Positions 40,886 through 49,215 of a stretch of 64,000 nucleotides of DNA are shown here, in pieces. The stretch is from Pullilachnospira sp963929535. GTDB lineage: Bacteria; Bacillota; Clostridia; Lachnospirales; Lachnospiraceae. Where the stretch lies: contig CAWVIZ010000016.1 of assembly GCA_963929535.1 (NCBI GenBank), positions 248,001 to 312,000 on the forward strand. The letters are read 5' to 3'. The position numbers were made by a program, and so were the translations under genes. Position 1 is the stretch's first letter. Each line of letters starts with the position of its first letter. The notes below the pieces were generated by a model. That model was not told the origin of the DNA. It did not search any database and saw only the letters and a program-made list of their open reading frames with translations.

Positions 40886-42139
40886 TTATTCCTGGTCATT
40901 GGTCAGTTTCAGCCGATCCAAAACATAGAAAATCAGGCTTAAGGCCATAGCGACAATGCAGGCCAGCACCATACCGGTCAGCTCCACATTTCCCAGTTTC
41001 AGGGCAATACCGGAAAGTCCCACCACGAACACCACTGAGGTCAGCGTGAGATTTCTGGATTTTCCATAATCCACCTGCCCGTCCACCAGCATCCGCAGGC
41101 CGGAAGTTCCGATCATCCCATACAGCAGGAAAGAAATTCCTCCGATCACCGGACCCGGAATGGTGTTGATCAGCGCCGCCAGTTTCCCCAGGAAAGAACA
41201 GCAGATGGACAGTACCGCCGCGCCTCCGATCACCTGGACGCTGTACACCTTGGTCACCGCCATCACACCGATATTTTCTCCGTAAGTTGTGGTGGGAACG
41301 GATCCCACCAGACCGGAAAGAGCAGTGGAAAAGAAATCCGCAAACAGTGACCGGTGAAGCCCCGGATCCTTCAGAAGATTCCTGTTCACGATCTTTCCTG
41401 TTACGATCTGATGTCCGATGTGCTCCGAAGTCACCAGCAAAAGCGCCGGAAGGATCGTCAGGATCGCCTCCACGTTAAATCTGGGCGTCTGGAAATTGGG
41501 CAGCGCAAAAAAGGAGGCCTCCCTCACTGCGCTGAAATCCAGTATCCCCAGCACCGCCGCGGAAATATATCCGGCAATGATGGCGATCAGAATAGGGATC
41601 ACAGACAAGAATCCCCGGAACAGGATCTGTCCGAACACTGCCACCCCCAGGGTAATGAGAAACACTGCCACGTTCCGGCCGTCCACCTCCTCTGCCAGGA
41701 GTCCTGCCGTATCAGCGGCGCTTCCCGCCAGCTCCAGACCGATCAGCGCCACCACAGGCCCCATGGCTGCCGTGGGGAGCACAATATCGATCCAATTGGT
41801 ACCGCATTTTTTAATGATCAGCGCCACTGCCATACCACAGATTCCCAGCACCACAAATCCGCCCAGCGCGTACTGATAACCGAATTTGTCGATCACCAGC
41901 AGCGCCGGAGACAGAAAGGCGAAGCTGGAGCCCAGATAAGCAGGAGCTTTCCCTTTTGTAATAAGAATGAACAGCAGTGTACCCACGCCGTTCATCAGCA
42001 GTACGATGGCCGGATTGATCTCAAACATAAACGGCACCAGAACTGATGCGCCAAACATGGCAAACATGTGCTGTACACTCAGCGGAACCAGCAGTTTTAC
42101 CGGAACCTTCTCTTCCACCTGAATGATTTTCTTTTCCAC
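40886..42139 (-). CDS. uraA: Uracil/xanthine permease (NCS2 family)
   Basis: A 417-residue nucleobase:cation symporter with about 14 membrane segments. Typical motifs are VPLSVQHMFAMFGASVLVPF, the AYLGSSFAFLSP half-helix and the family signature TSEHIGHQIVTG with NRNLLKDPGLHRSLFADFFS and GSVPTTTYGENIGVMAVT (in parts). I favour a GTG start at 42139, since AAGGAGGAGAG stands just upstream of it and would lie downstream of the ATG at 42157. Not in a visible pyr operon. Uracil is the likeliest substrate. Confidence 0.9.
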   Translation of the reverse strand: MEKKIIQVEEKVPVKLLVPLSVQHMFAMFGASVLVPFMFEINPAIVLLMNGVGTLLFILITKGKAPAYLGSSFAFLSPALLVIDKFGYQYALGGFVVLGICGMAVALIIKKCGTNWIDIVLPTAAMGPVVALIGLELAGSAADTAGLLAEEVDGRNVAVFLITLGVAVFGQILFRGFLSVIPILIAIIAGYISAAVLGILDFSAVREASFFALPNFQTPRFNVEAILTILPALLLVTSEHIGHQIVTGKIVNRNLLKDPGLHRSLFADFFSTALSGLVGSVPTTTYGENIGVMAVTKVYSVQVIGGAAVLSICCSFLGKLAALINTIPGPVIGGISFLLYGMIGTSGLRMLVDGQVDYGKSRNLTLTSVVFVVGLSGIALKLGNVELTGMVLACIVAMALSLIFYVLDRLKLTNDQE

Positions 42140-42267
42140 TTGTCTCTCCTCCTTCATTTTATACTTTCCCGGTACCCCGGCACTGCCAGGTGTGCAGGTA
42201 CCCTCCCGCTTATCATAACACGAGGCTGGCAGAAGCGCCAGAATAACCTGTTTTATTTCTGTTTTTC

Positions 42268-42370
42268 GGCAGCAGCTCAGCCTGCGGCTTCACTCTGTTT
42301 CAGCCGGCGCTATGGGTGTACCGCTGGTACACAGCGGTCTCACGGGATTGCGTAAAACTGAACAGGAACG
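42268..42370. repeat. Degenerate dispersed element
   Basis: GCAGCAGCTCAGCCTGCGGC at the left and AAAACTGAACAGGAACG at the right are weak versions of the family ends. The interior GGTGTACCGCTGGTACACAGC hairpin corresponds to the GTGTGCC...GGCACAC block of longer copies. No flanking duplication is visible. Confidence 0.55.
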
Positions 42371-42562
42371 TTTTTCCTATACCTCTGCCGGCTCCGGCCT
42401 TTTGGGGAAAATCGTTGCTGCCCTTGTCACTGTCCGCACCGCCGTTGATGGCGGTATACCGTTATATCACGCCCGGCAAACAGGTTGCTGCCGCTATTTT
42501 AGCGCTCCTTGCTTTTCTTGTCAGCAGGCGCTTAACACCGTATTTTGATTTTGTCAAAGGAA

Positions 42563-42602
42563 CAGAAAAAAAGCAGTAAATCTTTTTCCGATTTACTGCT
42601 TT
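42563..42602 (-). terminator. Terminator downstream of the pseudogene
   Basis: AAAGCAGTAAATC and its exact complement form a 13-bp stem; on the minus strand it is followed by TTTTTTTC. It lies about 60 nt past the pseudogene stop at 42660. Confidence 0.85.
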
Positions 42603-42659
42603 CAGCGGATGGCCGATATTCAGTTTTTGGTATAGCGTTAACAGATAGCAAATCCGTTT

Positions 42660-42896
42660 TTATTTATGAAAGTATTTCGGGCTAAAGTCTTTTACATGAA
42701 TCGTTTCCATCATCTCTTTGAAATCCTCCTCCTGAAAATCGTTATCCATGCAAAAAACTTCATAATCTACTCCTAAATACGATAGAAATAATCCGGTTTC
42801 CTGATAACCGCTTTCTGTCGCAACCTGGTTGCCAGTCGTTAAGTTGGTCTGTTTTCAATACTTCCTCATCGGTGGCTGGCTTACCGGCGCACAGCC
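42660..42896 (-). pseudogene. Frameshifted 3' remnant of an unidentified gene
   Basis: On the minus strand one frame reads GKPATDEEVLKTDQLNDW and then degenerates. A second frame takes over at about 42838 with TGNQVATESGYQETGLFLSY, LGVDYEVFCMDNDFQEEDFK and EMMETIHVKDFSPKYFHK before TAA. The two parts join naturally if one base was lost or gained, and a strong terminator follows. No start codon remains. I do not recognise the family. It directly abuts the 3' end of hsp20. Confidence 0.65.
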
Positions 42897-42942
42897 CTTT
42901 TCATTGGTATTCCGCAAAAGCCCGCAGCCCTCCGTCCTGTTC

Positions 42943-43392
42943 TCATCCCTCAATGGAGATATATTTCTTCTGTTCCACTTCCCTGGCATCCTTCTTCGGA
43001 ATGGACAGCTTCAGGATTCCATTCTCGTATTTGGCGTGGATATCTTCCTGCTCCACACCCTCGCCCACATAGAAGCTTCTGCTCATTGCTCCCGCATAGC
43101 GTTCCCGGCGGATGTACTTGCCGTCCTCATTCTTTTCATCCTTATCAAGGCCTTTGGCTGCGGAAATCGTCAGATAACCATCTTTTAACTGAGCGGAAAT
43201 CTCATCCTTCTTAAATCCCGGAAGATCCACATCCAGTTCATAACCTTTATCCGTCTCTCTGACGTCCGTCTTCATCATGTTTTTCCCGTGTTTGCCATAC
43301 AGCGGGTTCTTCTGTCCAAAGAAATCTCTGTCAAACGGGAAATCCATCCAATCATCAAATAAGTTTTCTCCAAAAATACTAGGCATCATCAT
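42943..43392 (-). CDS. Small heat shock protein, Hsp20/Hsp18 family
   Basis: A 149-residue ATP-independent chaperone. The alpha-crystallin domain runs from TDVRETDKGYELDVDLPGFK to the end, with YLTISAAKGL, RRERYAGAMSRSFYVGEGV and the C-terminal YENGILKLSIPKKD. It would hold unfolding proteins under stress. Three ATG codons open the frame (MMMPSIF). AAAGGGGAT is upstream. The promoter overlaps a CIRCE-like half site. Confidence 0.93.
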   Translation of the reverse strand: MMMPSIFGENLFDDWMDFPFDRDFFGQKNPLYGKHGKNMMKTDVRETDKGYELDVDLPGFKKDEISAQLKDGYLTISAAKGLDKDEKNEDGKYIRRERYAGAMSRSFYVGEGVEQEDIHAKYENGILKLSIPKKDAREVEQKKYISIEG

Positions 43393-43543
43393 AAGTCATA
43401 TCCCCTTTCTTTGTATGATGAAATCTTTATAAGCACTGTCGGAGAAATCCGAGGTGTTGTCGTTATGATCGTGAACTTTGGGAAGAAGCCTTACCGGATC
43501 TGCCTTTCGTCATCCTTTTTTCCTCTCCCTTTGTTCTATATGT

Positions 43544-43586
43544 AATATAACACTTATTATCAGCCAAGTCAAGCCTGGAGTGCTAA
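43544..43586 (-). promoter_or_regulatory. Promoter of hsp20 with an adjacent CIRCE half-site
   Basis: Minus strand TTGACT (43572-43567), 17-nt spacer, TATATT (43549-43544). Immediately upstream lies TTAGCACTC (43586-43578), identical to one arm of the HrcA operator CIRCE. The other arm, at the correct 9-nt distance, is degenerate (CTTGGCTGA, 4 of 9 matches). HrcA control is possible but not established. Confidence 0.6.
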
Positions 43587-43692
43587 AATTTTGTGAAGTT
43601 TTTGTGACCGTTCTGCTTCCTGCTGACCGCAGGAAATTCATCAAAGAGGTTTTCGATCTCCTTTATGATCGGCTGGGCCGCATCCTATGGTA

Positions 43693-43721
43693 TTGATATA
43701 GTACCGCTTTCCCGATATAAT
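43693..43721 (+). promoter_or_regulatory. SigA promoter of the AlkZ-like gene
   Basis: TTGATA (43693-43698), 17-nt spacer, TATAAT (43716-43721), 72 nt upstream of the start codon. Confidence 0.82.
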
Positions 43722-43792
43722 ATCCCCATAGGAGCCATCATCCGGCTCCGCCGCAGCACAGTTATCCGACTTCAATACCAGGAGAAATTCAT

Positions 43793-44920
43793 ATGGAAGA
43801 CTTCACTACAGACCAGATTCGAAATTTTCGCCTTCGCTCCCACCACCTGGACCGGGAATACGCAAAAACAGACGCCATATATCTGGCGGAGGCATGCGGT
43901 TTCCAGAACAGTCCGCCCGGCGCCTGGGAGGCGGCGCTGTTTCACCGTATCCCAACTCTTCTCCAGGAAGACGCGGACCGGTTTCTCTATGAAGAGAAAT
44001 CCCTCCTGCAGGCCTGGAGCTTCCGGGGCGTTCCGGTGGTATTTCCCACCGCCGCAAAGGACATCTTCCTGTCCGCCTTGGTTCCGGAGGAGGGGGAGAA
44101 GTGGATTTATACTGATGGGATCGGCCTGGCTCTGGATTTTCTTCAGATGGACTTTGATCAGGTCCTGCAGCTGCTGCTTCAGGTGATCCCGCGGCTGGAG
44201 GAAGTGGTGCTGGAAAGCAAAAATACTCTGGATCAGACTCTGGCCCGGTGGATATGCCCTCTGCGTCCCTGTTCCTTTCTGGGCCTGGTGGTCTTCGGCA
44301 GACGAAATGGAATCTACCCCACATTTACCTCTCTGAAAAGCTGGGTGGAAGCATCCTCCCAACCAGGTACGGCGGTTCCCCAAAAAGAAGCGGTTCAGAA
44401 ACTGGTGAGAAAATACCTTCACTGCTACGGACCTTCCACGCCGTCTCATATGGCCGCCTGGCTGGGATGTACCCCCCGTCAGGCCCGGCGGATGTGGGAT
44501 ACCGTGGCAGATGAGCTGGAATCCGCAAAGATCCTGGGAAAAAAAGCATTTTTTCTGGCTTCCGACAGGCAGGCGCTGGAAAGCCCTGCCCCCCTGAAAC
44601 GGAATCTGGTGCTGATCGATGCTCATGATCCTTTCCTGGACCAAAGGGACCGCCAGATCCTCCAGCCGGAAAAATCCTTTCACCGCCGTATCTGGCGGAC
44701 TGTGGCCAATCCCGGCGCCATACTTTACCGGGGAGAGGTCATCGGGATATGGAATGCCAAAAAGCAGAAAAACGGTCTGGATTTTGTGATAGAGTTATGG
44801 AAGATCCCGGATCACAGCGGGGAAACGGAAGCGTCTCTTGAACGTAAGCTTTCCCAACAGGCAGAGGCTTATGCCGCTTTTCGAAAACAGAAGGTGGGAT
44901 CCGTTGGTCTGAAGACCTGA
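43793..44920 (+). CDS. Winged-helix DNA-binding protein, AlkZ/YcaQ-like (HTH_42) family
   Basis: A 375-residue protein of the family that includes DNA glycosylases for bulky or cross-link lesions (AlkZ, YcaQ). Recognisable parts are FRLRSHHL near the start, GAWEAALFHRI, AWSFRGVPVVFPTAA, RKYLHCYGPSTPSHMAAWLG (winged helix) and the final NPGAILYRGEVIGIWNAKK. Whether it keeps glycosylase activity cannot be judged here. CAGGAGAAAT precedes the ATG. Monocistronic. Confidence 0.82.
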   Translation: MEDFTTDQIRNFRLRSHHLDREYAKTDAIYLAEACGFQNSPPGAWEAALFHRIPTLLQEDADRFLYEEKSLLQAWSFRGVPVVFPTAAKDIFLSALVPEEGEKWIYTDGIGLALDFLQMDFDQVLQLLLQVIPRLEEVVLESKNTLDQTLARWICPLRPCSFLGLVVFGRRNGIYPTFTSLKSWVEASSQPGTAVPQKEAVQKLVRKYLHCYGPSTPSHMAAWLGCTPRQARRMWDTVADELESAKILGKKAFFLASDRQALESPAPLKRNLVLIDAHDPFLDQRDRQILQPEKSFHRRIWRTVANPGAILYRGEVIGIWNAKKQKNGLDFVIELWKIPDHSGETEASLERKLSQQAEAYAAFRKQKVGSVGLKT

Positions 44921-44932
44921 ATTCCGGACATC

Positions 44933-44984
44933 AAAAAGCCTGCAATGCCATCCCTTATACAGGGAACGGTATCACAGGCTTTTT
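44933..44984. terminator. Bidirectional terminator between convergent genes
   Basis: AAAAAGCCTG (44933-44942) pairs with CAGGCTTTTT (44975-44984), with further inner pairing (CCC/GGG). Its own A- and T-tracts serve both the AlkZ-like gene and the Nudix gene. Confidence 0.85.
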
Positions 44985-44985
44985 C

Positions 44986-45435
44986 TTATTGCAATACGTT
45001 TCTCTTCTCTCCGTTTTTCTCCAGAATTATATGCTCACTCACCGAATCATCCAGAAACAGCCGTATCATATATTCCATCCCGCGGGCCAGCTTCATATTT
45101 TCCATATCCTCCAGCCGTACCCAGGACATCTGTCCTTCCAAAGAGGATGTGAGCTGTCCCGTGAAATGACATGTCTTATAGCACAGTACCACGTATCTGG
45201 TCCCATCTTCCAGAAAAAACTGTTTCACCCCGCAGATCCGGGGGGGGCGGATGGTCAGTCCCGTTTCTTCCCTGATCTCCCGGATCACGGAATCCGTAAA
45301 AGACTCTCCCTTTTCCACATGGCCGCCGGGAAAGGTGATTCCTCCCCATTCCGGATCCACCCGGTTCTGCACCAGCACGTTTCCCTTCTCATCATATACC
45401 ATACACATATTGGTAAATACAGCAGTTTCCTTCAT
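44986..45435 (-). CDS. Nudix hydrolase
   Basis: A 149-residue protein. The Nudix box GGHVEKGESFTDSVIREIRE continues ETGLTI and matches GX5EX7REUXEEXGU. The order N-terminal TNMCMVYDEKGNVLVQNR, box, then FTGQLTSSLEGQMSWV fits MutT/8-oxo-dGTP diphosphatase-like members, but the substrate is not determined by sequence. It lies 14 nt from the end of the alanine symporter gene upstream, so it may be co-transcribed. Confidence 0.9.
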   Translation of the reverse strand: MKETAVFTNMCMVYDEKGNVLVQNRVDPEWGGITFPGGHVEKGESFTDSVIREIREETGLTIRPPRICGVKQFFLEDGTRYVVLCYKTCHFTGQLTSSLEGQMSWVRLEDMENMKLARGMEYMIRLFLDDSVSEHIILEKNGEKRNVLQ

Positions 45436-45449
45436 CAGTTGTTCCCTTT

Positions 45450-46853
45450 CTACTTTGAATCCTTTCTAACCGGTTCGTCCCGGTAGGGCACCGGTGTGTC
45501 ATCCCGGGCGTCCAGATTATTGATATACTTCTTTGTCTCCGCGGCCACCAACGGCGAAAGCAGGAGCACAGCGATCAGATTGGGGATAGCCATAAGCGCA
45601 TTCAGGATATCCGCAATCAGCCAGATCAGATTCAAAGATAATATGGGAGCGACCACCGCCACCAGGATATACAGCACCCGGTACGGGATCAGGATCTTTT
45701 TCCCAGCGAAATATTCCACACACCGTTCTCCATAATAAGCCCAGCCCAATACGGTGGAAAATGCGAAGGATATGATCCCCGCCACCAGAATAAAGGGACC
45801 CACCACCGGAATCTGATCAAAGGCCAGTGTGGTCAGGATACCTCCGTCCGTAACACCGCTCATATCAATGGAAGGATTTTTCATGATGCTGCTGACCAGT
45901 ACAATACCGGTCATGGCGCAGACCACAACAGTATCCCAGAAGGTTCCGGTGCTGGAGACCAGTGCCTGGCGTACCGGATTTCTGGTCTGAGCAGCTGCAG
46001 CGGCAATGGGCGCGGAACCCATACCGGATTCGTTGGAAAACAGCCCCCTGGCCACTCCATAGTGCATGGCCTGCATGATTCCGCCGCCTACCAGTCCCCC
46101 GGCCGCGGCTCCCGGCTGGAACGCCAGGGAAACGATGGTCTTCAGTGCGGGCAGTATGTAATCATAATTGTAACACAGAATCACAATGCAGCCTGCCACA
46201 TAAAGGATTGCCATAAAGGGCACCAGCTTTTCACATACACTGGCGATGGATTTGATTCCGCCAAAGATCACCAGGGCCACCAGAATCCCCACAGCTACGC
46301 CGATCACCCACTTGGGAATACTCAGATTCTCATAACATACTGTAGCAATGGCATTCACCTGGGTGGCGCAGCCGATTCCAAAGGCGGCAAATCCCCCGAA
46401 AAATGCGAAAAGAACACCCAGCCATTTCATGTTAAGCCCCCGCTCCAGAGCATACATGGCGCCGCCCTGCATCCTGCCGTCCCGGGTTTTCACCCGGTAT
46501 TTTACAGATATCAGAGACTCACTGTACTTGGTGGCGATCCCGAATACACCGGTGAGCCAGCACCACAGCACCGCACCAGGTCCTCCCAGGGCAATGGCGG
46601 TTCCCACTCCAATAATATTTCCCGTACCGATGGTTGCCGCCAGAGCCGTGGTCAGTGCTCCGAACTGACTCACCTCGCCCTCCGCTTCCTCGTCCCTTGT
46701 CACAGAAAGCCGGATTCCCGTTCCCAGCTTTCTCTGGATCCCTTTCGTGCGGAATGTCATAAATATGTGGGTGCCCAGCAGCAGAAGGATCATACCCCAG
46801 CCCCAGACCGCATCATCTATGCTCTGAACCACAGCATAAATTTTCTCATACAT
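45450..46853 (-). CDS. Sodium:alanine symporter family (AGCS) transporter
   Basis: A 467-residue Na+-coupled amino-acid carrier with about 11 membrane segments. Signature regions are GALTTALAATIGTGNIIGVGTAIALGGPGAVLWCWLTG (in parts), HYGVARGLFSNESGMGSAPIAAAAAQT and SSTGTFWDTVVVCAMTG. I start at the ATG at 46853, as GAGGAGGAC sits 9 nt upstream, instead of two earlier ATGs. Likely imports alanine or glycine. Confidence 0.93.
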   Translation of the reverse strand: MYEKIYAVVQSIDDAVWGWGMILLLLGTHIFMTFRTKGIQRKLGTGIRLSVTRDEEAEGEVSQFGALTTALAATIGTGNIIGVGTAIALGGPGAVLWCWLTGVFGIATKYSESLISVKYRVKTRDGRMQGGAMYALERGLNMKWLGVLFAFFGGFAAFGIGCATQVNAIATVCYENLSIPKWVIGVAVGILVALVIFGGIKSIASVCEKLVPFMAILYVAGCIVILCYNYDYILPALKTIVSLAFQPGAAAGGLVGGGIMQAMHYGVARGLFSNESGMGSAPIAAAAAQTRNPVRQALVSSTGTFWDTVVVCAMTGIVLVSSIMKNPSIDMSGVTDGGILTTLAFDQIPVVGPFILVAGIISFAFSTVLGWAYYGERCVEYFAGKKILIPYRVLYILVAVVAPILSLNLIWLIADILNALMAIPNLIAVLLLSPLVAAETKKYINNLDARDDTPVPYRDEPVRKDSK

Positions 46854-47022
46854 GTGTCTGTCCTCCTCTTTCATACTTCCCGTTCCCCGGATTTTCACAT
46901 CTACTACTTTACCATATCACAGTGCTGCTTGTAAAGAACAGGAACCAAAGAATCGTACAGAGGGCTATTTTCTTACGCTTTTCTGAATATCCGCTTTTTT
47001 TCTTCCGCTTTTTCCCGGAGAT

Positions 47023-47031
47023 TGATATAAT
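47023..47031 (+). promoter_or_regulatory. Extended -10 promoter of the AIM24-family gene
   Basis: TG-A-TATAAT, about 75 nt before the ATG at 47107. No good -35. Confidence 0.6.
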
Positions 47032-47106
47032 GGAAGAAATACAGCAAGCTCCGGCCGCCATACTCCGGAGTGATATGAGAAAAAATGAGGAATGGAGGTA
47101 GTTATT

Positions 47107-47790
47107 ATGCAGTATCAAATTCAGGGGGATACGCTGCCCGTTGTGATCTGTCAGCTGGAAACCGGAGAAAAAATGATTACAGAAAAGGGATCCATGTCCT
47201 GGATGTCTCCCAATATGCAGATGGAGACCAGTACCAACGGAGGCGTGGGAAAGGCTTTCGGACGGCTTTTCTCCGGCGATTCTTTCTTTCAGAATATTTA
47301 CACAGCCCAGGGCGGACCTGGCATGATCGCCTTTGCGTCCAGCTTTCCCGGTTCCATAAAGCCCTTTGAGGTGGGCCCGGGGCAGGAATATATCTTTCAG
47401 AAAAGCTCATTCCTGGCGGCAGAATCCAGCGTAGAGCTGTCAACCTTTTTCCAGAAAAAGTTCTCTTCCGGACTCTTCGGCGGAGAGGGTTTTATCCTGC
47501 AGAAAATATCGGGAAATGGGCTGGTATTCGCAGAATTTGACGGCCATGTGGTGGAATATCAGCTGGACGCCGGTCAGCAGATAGTGATCGACACCGGTTA
47601 CCTGGCTGCTATGACCGCCTCCTGTTCCATTGAAGTGGTTACTGTACCCGGAGTAAAGAATATGCTGTTCGGCGGGGAGGGAATCTTCAATACCCTGGTA
47701 ACCGGTCCGGGTCATATCTGGCTGCAGACCATGCCCATCTCGTCAGTGGCCGGCGTACTGCGTCCCTACTTCCCGTCCAGCGGAAGATAA
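47107..47790 (+). CDS. AIM24/TIGR00266 family protein
   Basis: A 227-residue beta-rich protein of the AIM24 family. Characteristic parts are the opening QIQGDTLPVVICQLETGE, MSWMSPNMQMETS, GGVGKAFGRLFSGDSFFQNIYTA (in parts), GEGFILQKISGNGLVF, and the terminal GVKNMLFGGEGIFNTLVTGPGHIWLQTMP (in parts). Function in bacteria is unknown. GGAGGTAGTTATT precedes the ATG. Confidence 0.92.
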   Translation: MQYQIQGDTLPVVICQLETGEKMITEKGSMSWMSPNMQMETSTNGGVGKAFGRLFSGDSFFQNIYTAQGGPGMIAFASSFPGSIKPFEVGPGQEYIFQKSSFLAAESSVELSTFFQKKFSSGLFGGEGFILQKISGNGLVFAEFDGHVVEYQLDAGQQIVIDTGYLAAMTASCSIEVVTVPGVKNMLFGGEGIFNTLVTGPGHIWLQTMPISSVAGVLRPYFPSSGR

Positions 47791-47852
47791 AAGCCGCCTT
47801 CCAAGCGGCAGCCGGAAGTAAGGCGATATCCTTTCCGGATGTATCCATAGCA

Positions 47853-47915
47853 GAAAAGAGGAGAAAGCGGAAATAGCCCCCGGCTCTCATCCGTCTTCTC
47901 CTCTTCTTTTTCTTT
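47853..47915. terminator. Terminator between convergent genes
   Basis: AAGAGGAGAA (47856-47865) pairs with TTCTCCTCTT (47896-47905) and is followed by CTTTTTCTTTT on the plus strand. Confidence 0.8.
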
Positions 47916-47922
47916 TCTCCCG

Positions 47923-48693
47923 TCACTTTTTTTTGCGAAACTTCTGAATTCCCCAGACCAATGCCCCCAGCGCGATCAGAAACGCAGCGGCAAACAGGAT
48001 CAGGAAAAATGGATCCGGTGACAGCCTCACCCCGCCTGAAATCACTGTTCCCAGCATTCCTCCCGCGACCGCTGACACCAGGGCCAGCACCGCCGCAGCA
48101 ATTGAGGCCCGGATATGCTGCCGCCTTCCTGTGGTCAGACAGAAGGAAACACATCCCAGCATTACTGCCGCCAGAAGCAGCATGGTATCCCAGGGATCGG
48201 CGATCCTCCCCGCCAGATAGATGGATGTGGGGCCATCCGCCCCTCCGATCACAGCTACCGAGGAGCCCAAATACTCCCCGTTTCCTGTCATAAAAGCCCT
48301 TAGCATAAGGGTTCGGAGCAGACCCAAAACCAGTACCGCACCGGAAAGCGCTGCTCCGATCCTCCAGACCAGATACCCTTTCCTCCGGTTCCCCTCCTCT
48401 CCCATTTCCCGGGAAAAACGTCCGGCAATCTCCTCCGGAGTTCCCATTCTGCGGCAGATCGCTTCCAGGCTTTCCCCGTGTTCTATTCCTGCCCGGATAT
48501 CGTTCTCCAGATCACTGAGGATCCGCTTTTTCATCGTCTCAGATACCTCCAGTTTTTTCCCGATCTCCCTCAGATATCGGGTAAGCCGGACCTCCTGCCT
48601 GTCCCTGGCTCCTTTTGTCTGTTCTGTCCTGCATTCCTCTTCTGACTTCATGATGTTTCCCGTCTGATCCCTCTGATCCTTTTCCCTTCTCAT
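47923..48693 (-). CDS. DUF1700-like membrane protein partnered with PadR, carrying a GGADGPTS motif
   Basis: 256 residues. The N-terminal half is a cytoplasmic helical domain (LTRYLREIGKKLEVSETMKKRILSDLENDIRAGIE in parts; GTPEEIAGRFSREM) typical of DUF1700-type partners of PadR regulators. Then come four membrane segments, with VAVIGGADGPTSIYLAG between the first two. That motif resembles the ion-binding loop of Na+-translocating decarboxylase beta subunits. The ATG at 48693 follows GGGGAGGAAG and overlaps the padR stop. Role unknown. Confidence 0.75.
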   Translation of the reverse strand: MRREKDQRDQTGNIMKSEEECRTEQTKGARDRQEVRLTRYLREIGKKLEVSETMKKRILSDLENDIRAGIEHGESLEAICRRMGTPEEIAGRFSREMGEEGNRRKGYLVWRIGAALSGAVLVLGLLRTLMLRAFMTGNGEYLGSSVAVIGGADGPTSIYLAGRIADPWDTMLLLAAVMLGCVSFCLTTGRRQHIRASIAAAVLALVSAVAGGMLGTVISGGVRLSPDPFFLILFAAAFLIALGALVWGIQKFRKKK

Positions 48694-49034
48694 CTTTCTT
48701 CCTCCCCGCAGATCTCCTCTACCGCAGCCGTAAACTGCCTCCATGTGTCCCGGTAACTCTGAAAGGCTTCCCGCCCCTCCGAAGTAACGTCATAATACTT
48801 TTTGGGAGCTGCCCTTCCCTCCATAACCTGCCACCGGGAACGGATCAGCCCGCCGTCTTCCAGCCGGTACAGCACCGGATACAGCGTTCCCTCCTTCAGC
48901 TGGAAAAATCCGCAGCCTCTGCGTTCCAGCTCCTGGAGGATCTCGTATCCGTAGGTGGGCTTTTCCGCCACCAGTCCCAAAACCACCATATCCAGGACTC
49001 CTTTTTTGATCTGCTGTCTGAATCTGTCCTCCAT
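48690..49034 (-). CDS. PadR-family transcriptional regulator
   Basis: A 114-residue winged-helix protein: MEDRFRQQIKKGVLDMVVLGLV, KPTYGYEILQEL, LKEGTLYPVLYRLEDGGLI and the wing region AAPKKYYDVTSEGREAF are diagnostic. It is co-transcribed and overlaps with the DUF1700-like gene, the usual arrangement for regulator and regulated membrane protein. A 13-bp palindrome sits at the promoter (49064-49076). AGAGGT precedes the ATG. Confidence 0.93.
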   Translation of the reverse strand: MEDRFRQQIKKGVLDMVVLGLVAEKPTYGYEILQELERRGCGFFQLKEGTLYPVLYRLEDGGLIRSRWQVMEGRAAPKKYYDVTSEGREAFQSYRDTWRQFTAAVEEICGEEER

Positions 49035-49063
49035 GATGAACCTCTTTCTGATCTGGTTATTAT

Positions 49064-49084
49064 TTAGCATTGCTAAGTATTATA
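49064..49084 (-). promoter_or_regulatory. padR promoter -10 and palindromic operator
   Basis: Minus strand TATAAT (49084-49079) is followed at the likely +1 region by TTAGCA-A-TGCTAA (49076-49064), a perfect 6-bp inverted repeat with a 1-nt centre. The position suggests autorepression by PadR (inference). Confidence 0.6.
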
Positions 49085-49215
49085 TTTATTTTAGTATAAA
49101 GGATCCAGTGAAAAAATGCAAGCAGTTTTATCCTTGCAGGCATGACCGCCGGCCTGCCGTATGCGGAAATCACATAAAAAATACAGCCCCGTTTCGCAGA
49201 GGCTGTATTCATCCG

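Noticed and set aside
43665..44186. Overlapping 173-codon plus-strand frame ahead of the AlkZ-like gene
   Set aside because: Out-of-frame shadow; the 375-residue frame has the RBS, promoter spacing and family motifs.
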